Positions 7,211 through 18,039 of a stretch of DNA of 64,000 nt are shown here, piece after piece. Position numbers and translations under genes: made by a program. The notes beneath the pieces are model-generated. The model was given only the letters and a program-made list of their open reading frames with translations. It was not told the origin of the DNA and did not search any database. Position 1 is the first letter of the stretch; every line of letters begins with the position of its first letter. The DNA comes from Fischerella muscicola PCC 7414 (lineage in GTDB: Bacteria > Cyanobacteriota > Cyanobacteriia > Cyanobacteriales > Nostocaceae): contig NZ_AJLK01000156.1 in the NCBI RefSeq assembly GCF_000317205.1, positions 1 to 64,000 of the forward strand. Reading direction: 5' to 3'.

Positions 7211-8506
7211 ATGTCTGTAGGCAATTCACAGCCACAATTGAAACGAGAGTTAGGGGTGTTTGGCGCTACTCTCATGGGACTAGGTTCCATTATTGGTACT
7301 GGTGTATTTGTTAGTATTGGAATTGCGGCTGGAATAGCTGGCCCTGCGGTGATTTTAGCTGTGGCAATTGGGGCGATTGTCGCCATTTTTAATGGACTCA
7401 GCAGCGCCCAACTAGCAGCAAATCACCCCCTGAGTGGTGGTAGTTATGAATATGGTTATAAATATCTGACTCCTAGCTTCGGTTTTACGGCTGGCTGGAT
7501 GTTTTTGGTGGCAAAGACAGCCTCTGCTGCTACTGCTGCTTTAGGTTTTGCTGCCTACTTATTAAATATTTTGGGTGTAAATTCTGGCTGGGTGGTTCCG
7601 ACAGCTTTTTTGGCTGTGGTGGTCATGACACTGATTGTCTTAAATGGTATCCGCCGCTCAAATTTTGCCAATATCGCGATTGTATGCGTCACCCTTTTAT
7701 CTTTAGGGTTTTTGATTGTGGCTTGTCTTCCCGGTGCTATTCAAGGAGGAAGTGAGAACTTTACACCTTTTTTTACAGGTTCGCTAGCTGATGTTCTCCA
7801 TGCTAGCGCCCTGATGTTTGTTGCCTATACTGGCTATGGTCGCATTGCTACCCTGGGAGAAGAAGCGCGATCGCCAAGACAGACTATTCCTAAAGCGATG
7901 ATAGTTTGTCTTGCGGTGACAATGCTGCTTTACATAGCAGTGGCGACAGTTACGATTGGGGCTGTGGGGGTAGATGTTTTAGCTGGTGCTATCCAGCAGA
8001 CAAAGGCTGCGCCATTAGAGGTGGTAGCCCGGGATGTAACTGGTGTCGGCGGTGCGTTGGTGCTAGCCATTGGGGCAGTGACAGCGATGTTGGGTGTACT
8101 GCTGAACTTGATTCTGGGGTTATCCCGTGTATTGCTAGCGATGGGACGTCGCCACGACGCCCCCAGATTTTTAGCACGTTTGAACCAACAACAAACTACT
8201 CCCTATTGGGCTGTAATAGTAGTGGGAGTAGCGATCGCTCTACTTGTTTTAGTTGGGAATGTTAAGACCACATGGTCTTTTAGTGCTTTTAGCGTCCTGA
8301 TTTACTACGCAATTACTAACTTGGCCGCTTTAAAACTGAGTTCCCAAGAACGACTATATCCTAGATGGATAGCTGTTCTGGGTCTTTTATCTTGCCTGTT
8401 CTTAGCATTTTGGGTAGAATCCTCCATCTGGCAAGTAGGTTTAGGATTGATTGTTGCTGGATTAATTTGGCACAAGGTAAGACAAGGGGAAAGGGTAATG
8501 GGTTAG
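7211..8506 (+). CDS. APC-family amino acid permease
   Basis: A 431-residue integral membrane protein with about 12 hydrophobic segments. The first helix contains GSIIGTGVFVSIG, the unwound TM1 substrate-binding motif of the APC superfamily (GxGIF-like), and the TM6 region has MFVAYTGYGRIATLGEEARSP, the usual companion motif. The cytosolic loop RRHDAPRFLARLNQQQTTPYWAV is also typical. It probably imports or exchanges an amino acid or related cation. The substrate cannot be read from sequence. It is a single gene, followed by C-rich low-complexity sequence. Confidence 0.9.
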   Translation: MSVGNSQPQLKRELGVFGATLMGLGSIIGTGVFVSIGIAAGIAGPAVILAVAIGAIVAIFNGLSSAQLAANHPLSGGSYEYGYKYLTPSFGFTAGWMFLVAKTASAATAALGFAAYLLNILGVNSGWVVPTAFLAVVVMTLIVLNGIRRSNFANIAIVCVTLLSLGFLIVACLPGAIQGGSENFTPFFTGSLADVLHASALMFVAYTGYGRIATLGEEARSPRQTIPKAMIVCLAVTMLLYIAVATVTIGAVGVDVLAGAIQQTKAAPLEVVARDVTGVGGALVLAIGAVTAMLGVLLNLILGLSRVLLAMGRRHDAPRFLARLNQQQTTPYWAVIVVGVAIALLVLVGNVKTTWSFSAFSVLIYYAITNLAALKLSSQERLYPRWIAVLGLLSCLFLAFWVESSIWQVGLGLIVAGLIWHKVRQGERVMG

Positions 8507-8661
8507 TAGTTAGTAGGGGCGTAGACGCGCAAGCTGTGAACCAGTGCGGTGGTTGTTACTACCCCTCATACTCCCCACACTCCCCACCTCCCCATCACCC
8601 CACCGCCCCTAATCCCCAGAGGGGACCGGTGAGTTCCCCATCACCCCAATCCCCAATCCCA

Positions 8662-11562
8662 TCACTTCACTTTAAATTTCTCCACAGTTGCTTCTAATTC
8701 CCGAGAAATTCCTACGGTTTCCTGCAATGATTGAGAAATACTACGTGAGGATTCGCTAGTAATTTCTGACACTTGAGAAATTTCTGTGATTAATTTAGTC
8801 ACTGCTTGGGATGTTTCTACTTGAGAAACTGTCGCTTGGGAAATTGATTGGACTAACTCATCAATTTCACGAGAGACTGTCAGAATTTGATTGAGGGAGA
8901 TTTTAGCATCTTCTACGATGCGAGAACCTTCGACTACCTGGGTAGTTCCCTGTTCCATTGCTTTGATCACTTCGTTAGTTTCTCGTTGAATATTTTCGAC
9001 AATCTGCTTAATTTCTTGAGTGGCGTCAGAACAACGGGCTGCTAATTCACCCACTTCTGTTGCAACCACCGCAAAACCCCGGCTGCTTTCACCAGCCCTA
9101 GACGCTTCTAGCCCAGCGTTGACTGCTAGCAAGTTGGTTTGCACAGCAATTTCGTTAATTAAAGAGACAATTCGAGAAATTTGTTGGGAAGAATCGCCAA
9201 GACGTTTGACTTTTTTGGTTGTGTCGTCAATTGTGGAGTGCAAGTTAGAGATTTTTTCTACTGTCAAATCCATTGCTATCTCGCCTTTTTGAGCAGTACG
9301 AGAAGCTGTATGAGCAATTTGAGCGGCTTTTTGAGCATTATTTGCTACATCTGCAATGGAAAGTGTCATGCGTTCGACACTATCGAGGGTACGGTTAATT
9401 TCCACTGCTTGTTTGATGGCTTCTTTAGCGAGTTGGCGAATTGCACTTTCGTTTTTTCCAAGGGCTGTATTCACCTGAATTGCCGATGTTTTTACTTTGG
9501 TGACTATTTCTCTGAGGTTCTCAACTATGCAGTTGAAGAAGTCTGCAACTGTACCAATTTCCCCGTGGGTAACTTCTGCATACACCGTTAAATCACCTTT
9601 GGACGCGCCTTCGACTTCTCGCAGTAGTTTAATGATTTGCTGTTGCAATGCTTCTTTTTGTTGGCTTTGTTCGATTGCGAGTAATTCTGCACGTGAACGG
9701 GCTTTTTCGGAGTGTTCCAACACGTATGCTTGTTCTAATGCATAACCAATGGGAATTGCTACTTGCTTAAACAAATCGATTTCTGATTCTTGCCATTGGC
9801 GGGGACTAGAACACTGATGAGCTATCAGTAAACCATATAGCTTATTGTTGAGCAAAATCGGTGCGACTAAATTTGCTTTGACTGCAAAGGCTTCTAGTTG
9901 AGCAATGTGACATTCGGTTAAACCTACTTCATAAATATTTTCTATTGCTTGGACACGACCTTTTTGATATTTGTCAATGTAGTCTTTTGCAAAACAAGGA
10001 TCTGCAATCTCTGCACCCAAAGCGCTTGGCCATTCATCATCAACGCACTCAGCGACGATTGTTCCTACCCAATTTTCATCAAAGCGGTAGACAACGACTC
10101 TATCTACTTTGATGACTTCTCGCATGGTTGTGACTGCTACGTTCAAAATTTGGGCAGTGTTGAGCAATCCGCGAATCCGCAAATTGATACTATTGACTTG
10201 TTTAGCAATCTTGCCTTCATTTTCTTGCTGGTAAGCTTTTTGAGTAATTGTTTCTGCCATTTGATTAAAAGCTACAGCTAATTGCCCTACTTCGTCGTTT
10301 GTGTAAATCCTGACTCTAGCCAAGTGATCGCCATGAGTAAATTTTTGGATTGCGTCTTTGAGTTTTTCTATTTGTTGAACAGTAGTCCGCTTAAATATAT
10401 ACGTCCAAATTCCAATCACAATTAAAGCCAAAACTGCTGCTAGGGCGTAGTGCAATCGATTTTGTCGAAGTAAAGTTTGCAGTTCAGTTTCTTTTGTAAT
10501 CTGCACTAAAATAGCCACAGGCTGACCCGTAACTACAGGGGTATTTCCTTTAGCTGTGGTAACAGTGATGTTGGGAATTGCTTTTGCTGCGATCGCGTAA
10601 GGTTGTTGATCAATAGTTATTTCACCAGTTACAATTTCACCTGAATGTACTGCTGCTTGTGCAAGTATTGATTTCTCAGGTAAATCTAGATTTGGTGTAG
10701 CTTTAGTTATGTCTGTTTCATCACTTTTAGCCAGGGTTGTAGCGAGAACAAATTCCCCTGCTCCTTTATTCATGTAAACTGCACTATAACCATTATCTGT
10801 TGCTTCTTGGGTTGGCTGTGCGTTGTCTTCGTTTTCGTTCACTATATCCCCAGCCACTAAAACTCCAATAACTTGATTATTTTCTCGGGATTTTACAGGA
10901 GTTAAAGTGTAATTAATCAGAGCATCTTGATTAGATAAATCACTGCTGTTCAAAGGCACTTGTTGACTTAATTCTGAGGAGTTAATTACAGCGTGAGCTT
11001 GAATTTGTCGAGTATTTTTTAATACCTGACTGACTAAGCCTTGGGGATCAAAAACATTCCCTTGATGATTAGAGTTGCTATGAGCAATTATCCGTCTATC
11101 CACACTAACTAGGGCCAGATATTCAACATTTAAATTCTCAGCTTCATTTTTGAGAATTTGTCTAACTCTGGCGTTGTGATTTTGTTTAGACTGATTAAAC
11201 TGATTGTCTAATAAATTAGGTTTAGCCGCATTAATGATAGCAGGATTATTTGCCTGACTGCGCAAATTAAAGTTGACTTGATTTAATTTGAGATGATAAT
11301 TTAAATCTGCAATACTGAGTTCTGACATTGCCTGTTTAAGTGATTGGCTTTGAAAACTGCGATTAATTATTACAGTCGAGCTAATACCCAACCCCACAAT
11401 CAGACTGAACTGAGACAAAATTAAAACTGTCAAATTCTTACTGCTGACTGGCAGACTTACAAATCGGTGCCATAAGGATTTTTTTACTCTTGGGGTAGCT
11501 GTTGCATTTGTTTGTCTGGTTTTAAAAATATGTTGGTAATTACTGTGATCAATTTTCAGCAT
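8662..11562 (-). CDS. PixJ-like methyl-accepting chemotaxis protein with a DXCF cyanobacteriochrome GAF domain
   Basis: A 966-residue transmembrane receptor. Order: TM1 (about 45-67), periplasmic sensor region (68-370), TM2 (about 372-392), HAMP, GAF (about 460-640), coiled coil, a second HAMP-like part, and the MCP signalling domain (about 690-966, hairpin tip [26 protein letters not shown]). The GAF has DPCF at 521-524 and ECH at 550-552. Cys523 and Cys551 are 28 residues apart, the spacing of the DXCF and canonical cysteines in TePixJ, so a two-cysteine blue/green type photoreceptor is expected. It should feed a CheA kinase and steer phototaxis, probably through the Pix kinase 20 kb away. 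The gene stands alone, 162 bp downstream of a phytochrome-like kinase on the same strand. Confidence 0.93.
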   Translation of the reverse strand: MLKIDHSNYQHIFKTRQTNATATPRVKKSLWHRFVSLPVSSKNLTVLILSQFSLIVGLGISSTVIINRSFQSQSLKQAMSELSIADLNYHLKLNQVNFNLRSQANNPAIINAAKPNLLDNQFNQSKQNHNARVRQILKNEAENLNVEYLALVSVDRRIIAHSNSNHQGNVFDPQGLVSQVLKNTRQIQAHAVINSSELSQQVPLNSSDLSNQDALINYTLTPVKSRENNQVIGVLVAGDIVNENEDNAQPTQEATDNGYSAVYMNKGAGEFVLATTLAKSDETDITKATPNLDLPEKSILAQAAVHSGEIVTGEITIDQQPYAIAAKAIPNITVTTAKGNTPVVTGQPVAILVQITKETELQTLLRQNRLHYALAAVLALIVIGIWTYIFKRTTVQQIEKLKDAIQKFTHGDHLARVRIYTNDEVGQLAVAFNQMAETITQKAYQQENEGKIAKQVNSINLRIRGLLNTAQILNVAVTTMREVIKVDRVVVYRFDENWVGTIVAECVDDEWPSALGAEIADPCFAKDYIDKYQKGRVQAIENIYEVGLTECHIAQLEAFAVKANLVAPILLNNKLYGLLIAHQCSSPRQWQESEIDLFKQVAIPIGYALEQAYVLEHSEKARSRAELLAIEQSQQKEALQQQIIKLLREVEGASKGDLTVYAEVTHGEIGTVADFFNCIVENLREIVTKVKTSAIQVNTALGKNESAIRQLAKEAIKQAVEINRTLDSVERMTLSIADVANNAQKAAQIAHTASRTAQKGEIAMDLTVEKISNLHSTIDDTTKKVKRLGDSSQQISRIVSLINEIAVQTNLLAVNAGLEASRAGESSRGFAVVATEVGELAARCSDATQEIKQIVENIQRETNEVIKAMEQGTTQVVEGSRIVEDAKISLNQILTVSREIDELVQSISQATVSQVETSQAVTKLITEISQVSEITSESSRSISQSLQETVGISRELEATVEKFKVK

Positions 11563-11724
11563 CGCTCGTGTTTCTCAAGTAAACTATCACTACATTAATA
11601 TGTCACAACAATGGCTACATTTTGATTAATTGTCTTTTCTGCGCTGTGATTAGAGTTACGGCGTACACCTGCTTTGCGTTGGTTGTTGCACTAGGCGTCC
11701 GGCTGACCGTCGCCTAGTGCTTTT

Positions 11725-14610
11725 TCACTGTTTAGAACAGTGGCGAATTGGAATATCGATCGCAAATTCTGTACCTTGCCCTAGAGTAGATTGGCAGGAG
11801 AGTGTACCCTTATGACCATCGGTGATGATTTGGTAGCTAATAGATAAGCCCAAACCCGTACCTTTACCGATGGGTTTTGTTGTGAAGAAAGGGTTAAATA
11901 GACGCGATCGCACATCTTCACTCATGCCAATACCGTTGTCAGCAATGCAAATCCGAACCTGTTGTTCGGCAATCACACGGGTACTAATTTTGATTTGACT
12001 GGTGTAATTGTGTTCGGACGATCTTTGGTTGCTTTGTTCTTCTAAAGCATCAATTGCATTAGACAGAAGATTCATAAATACTTGATTCAACTGACCTGGA
12101 TAGCAATCAACCAAAGGCAATTGACCGTAATCTTTAATGATTTGGATTGCCTGTCGATCTGGTTGTGCTTTGAGGCGGTGGCTTAAAATCATTAGTGTGC
12201 TGTCAATACCTGCATGAATGTCCACGGATTTGAACTCAGCTTCATCAAGCCGCGAGAATGTACGCAAAGATTGGACAATTTCCTGAATTCGTTCAGTACC
12301 AATTTGCATAGATGACAGTAAATTAGGTAAATCTTCTGTAATAAAATCTAGGTCAATCTTTTTCAGGTAAGTGCGTAATTCTGCGTCTGGTTCTGGATAG
12401 CGTTGTTGATAAAGACGAATCACCTCTAGTAATTGCTGGATATACTCTGTAGCATGGATAACATTGCCATAAATAAAGCTGATGGGATTATTGATCTCAT
12501 GGGCAACACCAGCCACCAATTGTCCGAGACTAGACATTTTTTCAGTTTGCACCAGTTGGGTTTGGGTCTGTTTTAGGTCTTCTAGGGTTTTAGTTAACTG
12601 CTGAGTTCGTGATTGAGTTTGTTCCAAGAGTTCTGCTTGTTGAATAGCAACCCCTAATTGATCTGAGGTTTGCATCACTAAAGCAATGTCTATATCTTTC
12701 CATTGGCGAGGGCCAGAATTTTGGTAAACTGCCAGTAATCCCCATAAATTCTCTGCTTGGAAAATGGGAACAATTACGTACGCTCGGCACTGGAATTGTT
12801 GCAGCACTGCTCGATAGCAGTCTGGAAAGTTCATAGCATCAACATCATCAACCCGTTTGACTGCACGACTTTGGCTAAAATCTCCTCCTTGGGTTTCCTG
12901 GAGATAGATGTCAATGTTGGGGACAGGCGCATCTATAAAGCTACTGACAATACAGCGATCGCTTCGTGATATGTAAGTTTGGATATGTTTATTAGTGGTT
13001 TGGACTTGCCGGAGGCTAGTCCAATTCTCTCCAACAGCCTCGGCAACAAAGCCACCACTCCAGTCTGGATTGAACTGATAGATCACTACACGATCAACTT
13101 GCAACAGCCGATACACTTCTTCGGTCGCAGTTTGGAAAATTTCACCTAGTTTGAGCGAAGCGCGAATTTTAGCAATTCCGTTGGAAAGAGCTTGTTGTTG
13201 TTCTAACAGATGTTGTAGTTCTGCTGTGCGTTCTTCTACCTGTCGTTCCAGATTAGCATTGAGCGATTGCACTTGGCTATATAGGCGATATTGCTGTACT
13301 GCCATGACTAAATGGCCCGCAATCACCTCAGCGAGTTTCTTCTCATTTTCAGTCCAGGGTTTTGCTTGTCCACGCCTGAGTTCTCGCCAAGTCTCAAATG
13401 AGATTTGCGCTATGATTTGCCGGGTGTCGTTGTCACAACGCCCTGCCCATAACCTTTCTGTTGCAATTTCATTGCGGAAAATAGTCAGACAGCCAATCGC
13501 TTGCTTACCATAGCGTAAGGGGACAATCAACAAACCTCGGACTTGGGTGGACGCAAAGGAAGTGACAATCGTGCGAAAGATGGATTCTTGGTAAATGTCG
13601 TTAATTGCCCAGCAGTTAGGATTGGGGCGTTCACTCCCAGACAGGTACATTGACTGCATCTGCTGTGCTGACCACAGTTCTTGCCCCGAATCTTGAGTTG
13701 CTGCAACTTTGCAAATCTCCTGACCAGGCGATCGCAGATATTGTTGCCAGAGCAAATGTTGTTCAATTTGTCGTCCACCACCGTTGACTAGTTCGGTGGG
13801 CTGTTCACCATACACGTAAAATTGATCAACTTGATTAGGTGTTTGAGACATGAGATATAGTCGTCCACCGGATGCTTGAAAAATTTCCACCACTGTTTCC
13901 AAAGCAGCCTGGAGTTGCACAGTTGGCAAGCGGTGTAACACAGTGGTCAGTTGATTGATTTTGGCTTCTCTTTCTGCTTGTTCGCGCATTTGGCTCAGCA
14001 AAGTTGATTGAGCGATCGCCACTTCAACTTGATCGGTAACAGCTTGAATAAATTGCAGTTCAACTTCGCTGACATGACGTTGCTGGGAGTGATGTGACAC
14101 CAACAGACCCCAGAGGCGATGATCATGCACAATAGGGACTACGACTGATGAGCGCACCCCCATTGCTGTTAAATATTCCACATGACAAGGATCAACAGGA
14201 CGATAGCGCAACTGCTGTTCTGGTTCTGGTGTGGTGGATTGGTTTAGATATTCTATTAAGCCCATGCCTGTTGTCGTTTGGGTAACTATATCGACAACAA
14301 CACGCTGACGCGATTTGATGAAGAGTTCGCGCGCATAGGGCGGAATATCATCAGCTGGAAAATTCAAACCCAAAAGTGAAGGTAGGCGATCGCCATGAAT
14401 TGATTCGGCGATCACCTCACCACTACCATCAGCATGAAATCGATAAATTTTGACGCGATCTGTTTCTAATAGCGATCGCACTTCTGCCGCAGTCGTTTCT
14501 AGAATTTCCTGTAACTCCAGTGACTGGCGAATCCGTAATGTGATTCGATGTAGCAAATCTTGACGGTGCTGCGATTCTACGGGGGATTGGGTCTCATTTG
14601 TACTTAGCAT
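11725..14610 (-). CDS. phytochrome-like GAF sensor histidine kinase
   Basis: A 961-residue soluble kinase. GAF1 (about 20-200) has FPADDIPPYAREL at 84-96, matching the phytochrome PxSDIP motif, and DPCHVEYL with Cys142-His143, matching the canonical bilin-binding Cys-His. The second region (about 215-430) has RGLLIVPLRYG and SFETWRELRRGQAKPWT, which resembles a PHY domain. A coiled coil and another GAF follow (about 470-650, with DCY rather than CH). The kinase has HisKA with His704 (GVAHEINNP), an N box NLLSNAIDAL, G1 ADNGIGM and G2 GKGTGLGLS. There is no N-terminal PAS, so this is a knotless phytochrome arrangement, probably a red/far-red sensor. No response regulator is adjacent. Confidence 0.9.
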   Translation of the reverse strand: MLSTNETQSPVESQHRQDLLHRITLRIRQSLELQEILETTAAEVRSLLETDRVKIYRFHADGSGEVIAESIHGDRLPSLLGLNFPADDIPPYARELFIKSRQRVVVDIVTQTTTGMGLIEYLNQSTTPEPEQQLRYRPVDPCHVEYLTAMGVRSSVVVPIVHDHRLWGLLVSHHSQQRHVSEVELQFIQAVTDQVEVAIAQSTLLSQMREQAEREAKINQLTTVLHRLPTVQLQAALETVVEIFQASGGRLYLMSQTPNQVDQFYVYGEQPTELVNGGGRQIEQHLLWQQYLRSPGQEICKVAATQDSGQELWSAQQMQSMYLSGSERPNPNCWAINDIYQESIFRTIVTSFASTQVRGLLIVPLRYGKQAIGCLTIFRNEIATERLWAGRCDNDTRQIIAQISFETWRELRRGQAKPWTENEKKLAEVIAGHLVMAVQQYRLYSQVQSLNANLERQVEERTAELQHLLEQQQALSNGIAKIRASLKLGEIFQTATEEVYRLLQVDRVVIYQFNPDWSGGFVAEAVGENWTSLRQVQTTNKHIQTYISRSDRCIVSSFIDAPVPNIDIYLQETQGGDFSQSRAVKRVDDVDAMNFPDCYRAVLQQFQCRAYVIVPIFQAENLWGLLAVYQNSGPRQWKDIDIALVMQTSDQLGVAIQQAELLEQTQSRTQQLTKTLEDLKQTQTQLVQTEKMSSLGQLVAGVAHEINNPISFIYGNVIHATEYIQQLLEVIRLYQQRYPEPDAELRTYLKKIDLDFITEDLPNLLSSMQIGTERIQEIVQSLRTFSRLDEAEFKSVDIHAGIDSTLMILSHRLKAQPDRQAIQIIKDYGQLPLVDCYPGQLNQVFMNLLSNAIDALEEQSNQRSSEHNYTSQIKISTRVIAEQQVRICIADNGIGMSEDVRSRLFNPFFTTKPIGKGTGLGLSISYQIITDGHKGTLSCQSTLGQGTEFAIDIPIRHCSKQ

Positions 14611-15164
14611 AGGTTCCTAGTTGCAATCAGTCTTACACATAAGATTCCCTATGCTGATGTTTCAATAACATCTGAGTAGACAAAAAAGTAGTACTCCACT
14701 CAAAGCTTTAGTTGCATACAGATAATCAGCAGCGCCTAGTTCCTTAGTCTCAAATCTCAATGCTTATTATGGATATTTAGTCAATAATTTTTTGTAGCTT
14801 TTCCTGTATACGTAAGTATATTTAAGATTCATAACAAATAGCTATATGGTTTTAATTAGCGAGATGATGAAAATACTAAATACATAGTGTCTCAAAATGC
14901 TTAATAATCATTAATCAAAATTGTCTGACAGATTTTATAAATCAGACGTTTAGAATCAGTCACATAACTTGACAATAGTTTTAATTATACATCTTTTCAA
15001 AGCAAGCTCAAGAGGAGGCAGTACGCTCTTAGGAAAATCCTCCAGTGCAGCTGGTATTAAAGGAATAGTTTGCCAGGAATGATTTTTCTTGTTTGGCTTC
15101 ACCATAAAAGAGTTTAATCATAGATTTTACGAGTTATCTATTACACTATCTTTTAAAGACAAAC
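14611..15164. other. divergent intergenic region
   Basis: A 554-bp AT-rich gap between the phytochrome-like kinase (minus) and the tandem-module protein (plus). It should hold both promoters. I see no supported gene, tRNA or clear operator. Confidence 0.45.
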
Positions 15165-17762
15165 TTGTTCAATCAATCAAGTTTGCACCGGAAACAAGTT
15201 ACAGGCGATCGCTTCTCAAAACAAACAGAGTTACTGAATCTGGGGTTAGCAGTGCAACAGGACAACATCAAAGAATCTAATTCTCCTCACCCATCTATTG
15301 TGAAATTGAGTTGGGTTCACCAAGATTTAGTGCATTTGCGACCTTTTATTCGCAGCACCGTCAAATTATTCAAGTTAGCAGACAAAGCTAGTTGCCCAGA
15401 AATATTAGTACAAGAGGTGCTGGCGTGGACAGGCGCTCAACCATTTCTGACGCAAAAGGTTTGTCAATTGCTTTGTGAGTATGAAAGTTTTATTGTTGCT
15501 GGTGAAGAAGCAATCGTAGTTGAGCAATTAGTACAAAATCACTTGATTGCAAATTGGCAAACTCAGGTAGCTGCTGAGCATTTACAGACAATTCAAGATG
15601 GTTTGATTGCTAATTCCAGATGTGACTCGATATGGCTGTTAAGGTTGTATCAGCAAATTTTGCAACAAGGAGAATTACCAGTACAGGACAGTCCAATTCA
15701 AACAGAGTTATTGAATTTAGGATTAGTAGCTAAACAAGAAAATAAATTAAGGATATCGAACCGCATCTACGAATCTGTTTTTAATTTGAATTGGGTTGAA
15801 CATGAATTAGGGCGTTTGCGACCTATTATTTACAACACCACCAAATTATTTGAACTAGATGAAAAAGCAACTCATCCAGATATTGTACTGGAACAAGTAT
15901 TGTTGTGGACAAACGCTCAACCTTTCCTAACCCAAAAGGTTTGTCAATTGCTTTGTGAACATGAAAGTTTTATTGCCACCGGTGAAGAAGCAATCGTAGT
16001 TGAGCAGTTAGTACAAAATCACTTGATTGCAAGTTGGCAAACTCAGATAGCTGCTGAACATTTGCAAGTAATTCAGGAAAGTTTAGTCAAAAATCAATTC
16101 TGCGATCCTATTCAACTGCTTAAATTGTATCAGCAAATATTACAATATCCAGAGTTACCAATTCAAAACTATCCAGTTGAAACAGAATTATTAAATATAG
16201 GATTAGTAGTTAAACAAGAAGATAAATTAAAAGTAGCCAACCGCATTTACCAATATGTGTTTAATTTGGATTGGGTAAATCAACAACTAGAACGGTTACA
16301 ACCTTTAATTCAAAATTCAATTAAAGTTTTTCAGCTAAATGAAAAAGCTAGTTGCCCAGAAATATTAATGCAACAGGTGCTGTCGTGGACAGGCGCTCAA
16401 CCTTTCCTGACTCAAAAAGTTTGTCAATTACTGTGTGAGTATGAAAGTTTTATTGGTGCTGGTGAAGAAGCAGTTGTAGTTGAACAGTTGGTACAAAATC
16501 ACTTGATTGCAAATTGGCAAACTCAGATAGCTGCTGAACATTTACAGATAATTCACGATGGTTTGATTGCGAATCCCAGATGTGACTCAATATGGCTGTT
16601 GAGGTTGTATCAACGAATTTTGCAACAAGGAGAATTACCAGTACAGGACAGTCCAATTCAAACAGAGTTATTAAATTTAGGCTTAGTTGTTGAGCAAGAA
16701 AATAAATTAAAGACATCGAACCACATCTACAAATCTGTTTTTAATTTAAGCTGGGTTGACCAACAATTAGCAAACATGCTGGAAATTACACCCCCAAGCA
16801 GATCTAGAATGACTTCTGACAACTTATTTCCAGGATCTATACTTAAGGCCAAAAATTTAATTTTTCAACCAAGAGTTTTAATATTTAGAGGCATTTGGAT
16901 TTTACTAGCAATACTTGGATTCAGCGCCCTTTGCTGGAGTTTTTATAAAAATATAGAAGTAAACATTCTTTTTCAAGAAGGGAATAAACTCTTCAATCAA
17001 GGAGAATATAAAAAGGCGATCGCTAAATTCGACAAACTTCTCAACATCGATAGCAATTACTATCAAGCTTGGACTAACCGAGGTTATGCACTCGCTGGTT
17101 TGCAAGAATATAACAAGATGTTAGAGTCCTGCTCGACAGCTACGATTATAGAACCAAAAGCTGTGTATGCTTGGAATTGTCAAGGAGAAGCGCTTTATAA
17201 TCTCCAGCAATACTATGAGGCTATCTCTGCTTTTGATACAGCGATCGCTCTTGACACAAAAGACCCGATATTTTGGATTAATAAAACCGAATCATTATTA
17301 GTATTAAAACAAATTGATACAGCACTGATCACTATTGATGAAGCGATCAACCTTTTGCAAAAAATGCAAAAAGCTAATCCGCAACAAAATATTACTAGAG
17401 AATTAACAATTGCTTTTAGCCACAAAGGTAAGGTGCTATGGCAAAAAAAACAATATACAGAAGCTCTTGCAGCTTTTGATCAGGCTTTAATCAACGATCC
17501 ACAATATTTTACTGCTTTGCGGGGTCGAGGTTTAGCACTTCAAGGTTTAAAGCAATATGAACAAGCGATCGCTCAATTTCAGCAGATGCTAAATGAATCT
17601 TCTTTGACAGATACTCAAAAAGCAGAAACTTTGTATTACATGGGACAGACTCATTGTCATTTGTCCCAATTTTCAGACGGAATTGTTGCTTTAGAAGCAG
17701 CCCTCAAACTTAAACCAGACTACCAAGCAGCAGAAGAAGCAAAAGTTAGATGTAGTAGATGA
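15165..17762 (+). CDS. tandem-module (AAA-ATPase C-terminal type) TPR membrane protein
   Basis: An 865-residue protein of unusual build. Residues about 50-529 are three copies of a 160-residue module, each with WTGAQPFLTQKVCQLLCE, GEEAIVVEQLVQNHLI, a QTQ(V/I)AAEHLQ helix, LYQQILQ and QTELLNLGLVVKQENKL parts. This module is known as the region after the ATPase in cyanobacterial AAA-like (AAA_35-type) proteins; here there is no ATPase. A partial unit precedes the first copy. A transmembrane helix (about 568-590) and five or six TPRs follow. The frame opens at TTG 15165 with no ATG or Shine-Dalgarno nearby, so the start is uncertain and the N-terminus may be truncated. It is probably a membrane-anchored scaffold. 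Confidence 0.82.
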   Translation: MFNQSSLHRKQVTGDRFSKQTELLNLGLAVQQDNIKESNSPHPSIVKLSWVHQDLVHLRPFIRSTVKLFKLADKASCPEILVQEVLAWTGAQPFLTQKVCQLLCEYESFIVAGEEAIVVEQLVQNHLIANWQTQVAAEHLQTIQDGLIANSRCDSIWLLRLYQQILQQGELPVQDSPIQTELLNLGLVAKQENKLRISNRIYESVFNLNWVEHELGRLRPIIYNTTKLFELDEKATHPDIVLEQVLLWTNAQPFLTQKVCQLLCEHESFIATGEEAIVVEQLVQNHLIASWQTQIAAEHLQVIQESLVKNQFCDPIQLLKLYQQILQYPELPIQNYPVETELLNIGLVVKQEDKLKVANRIYQYVFNLDWVNQQLERLQPLIQNSIKVFQLNEKASCPEILMQQVLSWTGAQPFLTQKVCQLLCEYESFIGAGEEAVVVEQLVQNHLIANWQTQIAAEHLQIIHDGLIANPRCDSIWLLRLYQRILQQGELPVQDSPIQTELLNLGLVVEQENKLKTSNHIYKSVFNLSWVDQQLANMLEITPPSRSRMTSDNLFPGSILKAKNLIFQPRVLIFRGIWILLAILGFSALCWSFYKNIEVNILFQEGNKLFNQGEYKKAIAKFDKLLNIDSNYYQAWTNRGYALAGLQEYNKMLESCSTATIIEPKAVYAWNCQGEALYNLQQYYEAISAFDTAIALDTKDPIFWINKTESLLVLKQIDTALITIDEAINLLQKMQKANPQQNITRELTIAFSHKGKVLWQKKQYTEALAAFDQALINDPQYFTALRGRGLALQGLKQYEQAIAQFQQMLNESSLTDTQKAETLYYMGQTHCHLSQFSDGIVALEAALKLKPDYQAAEEAKVRCSR
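15312..16751 (+). repeat. three 480-bp tandem coding repeats
   Basis: The codons for the Trp-Val pair that opens each unit start at 15312, 15792, 16272 and 16752, exactly 480 bp apart. Units 1 and 3 are nearly identical over long stretches (for example the segment around GCTCAACC and TTTGTCAATT), while unit 2 is more diverged. That points to recent duplication or gene conversion between units 1 and 3. Confidence 0.9.
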
Positions 17763-18039
17763 TCAAAGGAAAGGGAGTGAAGGGGGACATATCAATTCAA
17801 AATTCAAAATTCAAAATTGGGAAGGGGGACAAGGAGGACAAAGCAGACAAGGAGGACTCATACTAACAAAATGTTTGTAGGCTATGGTCATTTATCAGTC
17901 CTTCTGCCCTCTTTGTGCCCCGCCAGCACTACCAGCAAGGTCAACACTAAGACACTCAGATAAAACCTAGCTTCTTAACTGAGATCATAATTCGTTTTAT
18001 ATCCACTTTTAAAGAGCTAGTTCTAAATATGTGGCAATT
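17763..18039. other. low-complexity intergenic repeats
   Basis: 17795-17816 is three copies of TTCAAAA(A)T, and about 17820-17857 is a run of GGACAA/GGAGGACAA units. These are short tandem repeats common in filamentous cyanobacteria. No gene is seen. Confidence 0.6.

Noticed and set aside
7081-7386. A minus-strand frame of 101 codons
   Set aside because: It overlaps the start of the permease gene and the hairpin element; its composition is that of an antisense shadow.
8507-8661. C-rich run as a possible CRISPR or regulatory array
   Set aside because: The CCCCAT/CCCCAC units are irregular and of 5-10 bp, a low-complexity repeat rather than an array.
15165-17762. The tandem modules as a novel STAND ATPase
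   Set aside because: No Walker A or B motif is found anywhere in the protein.
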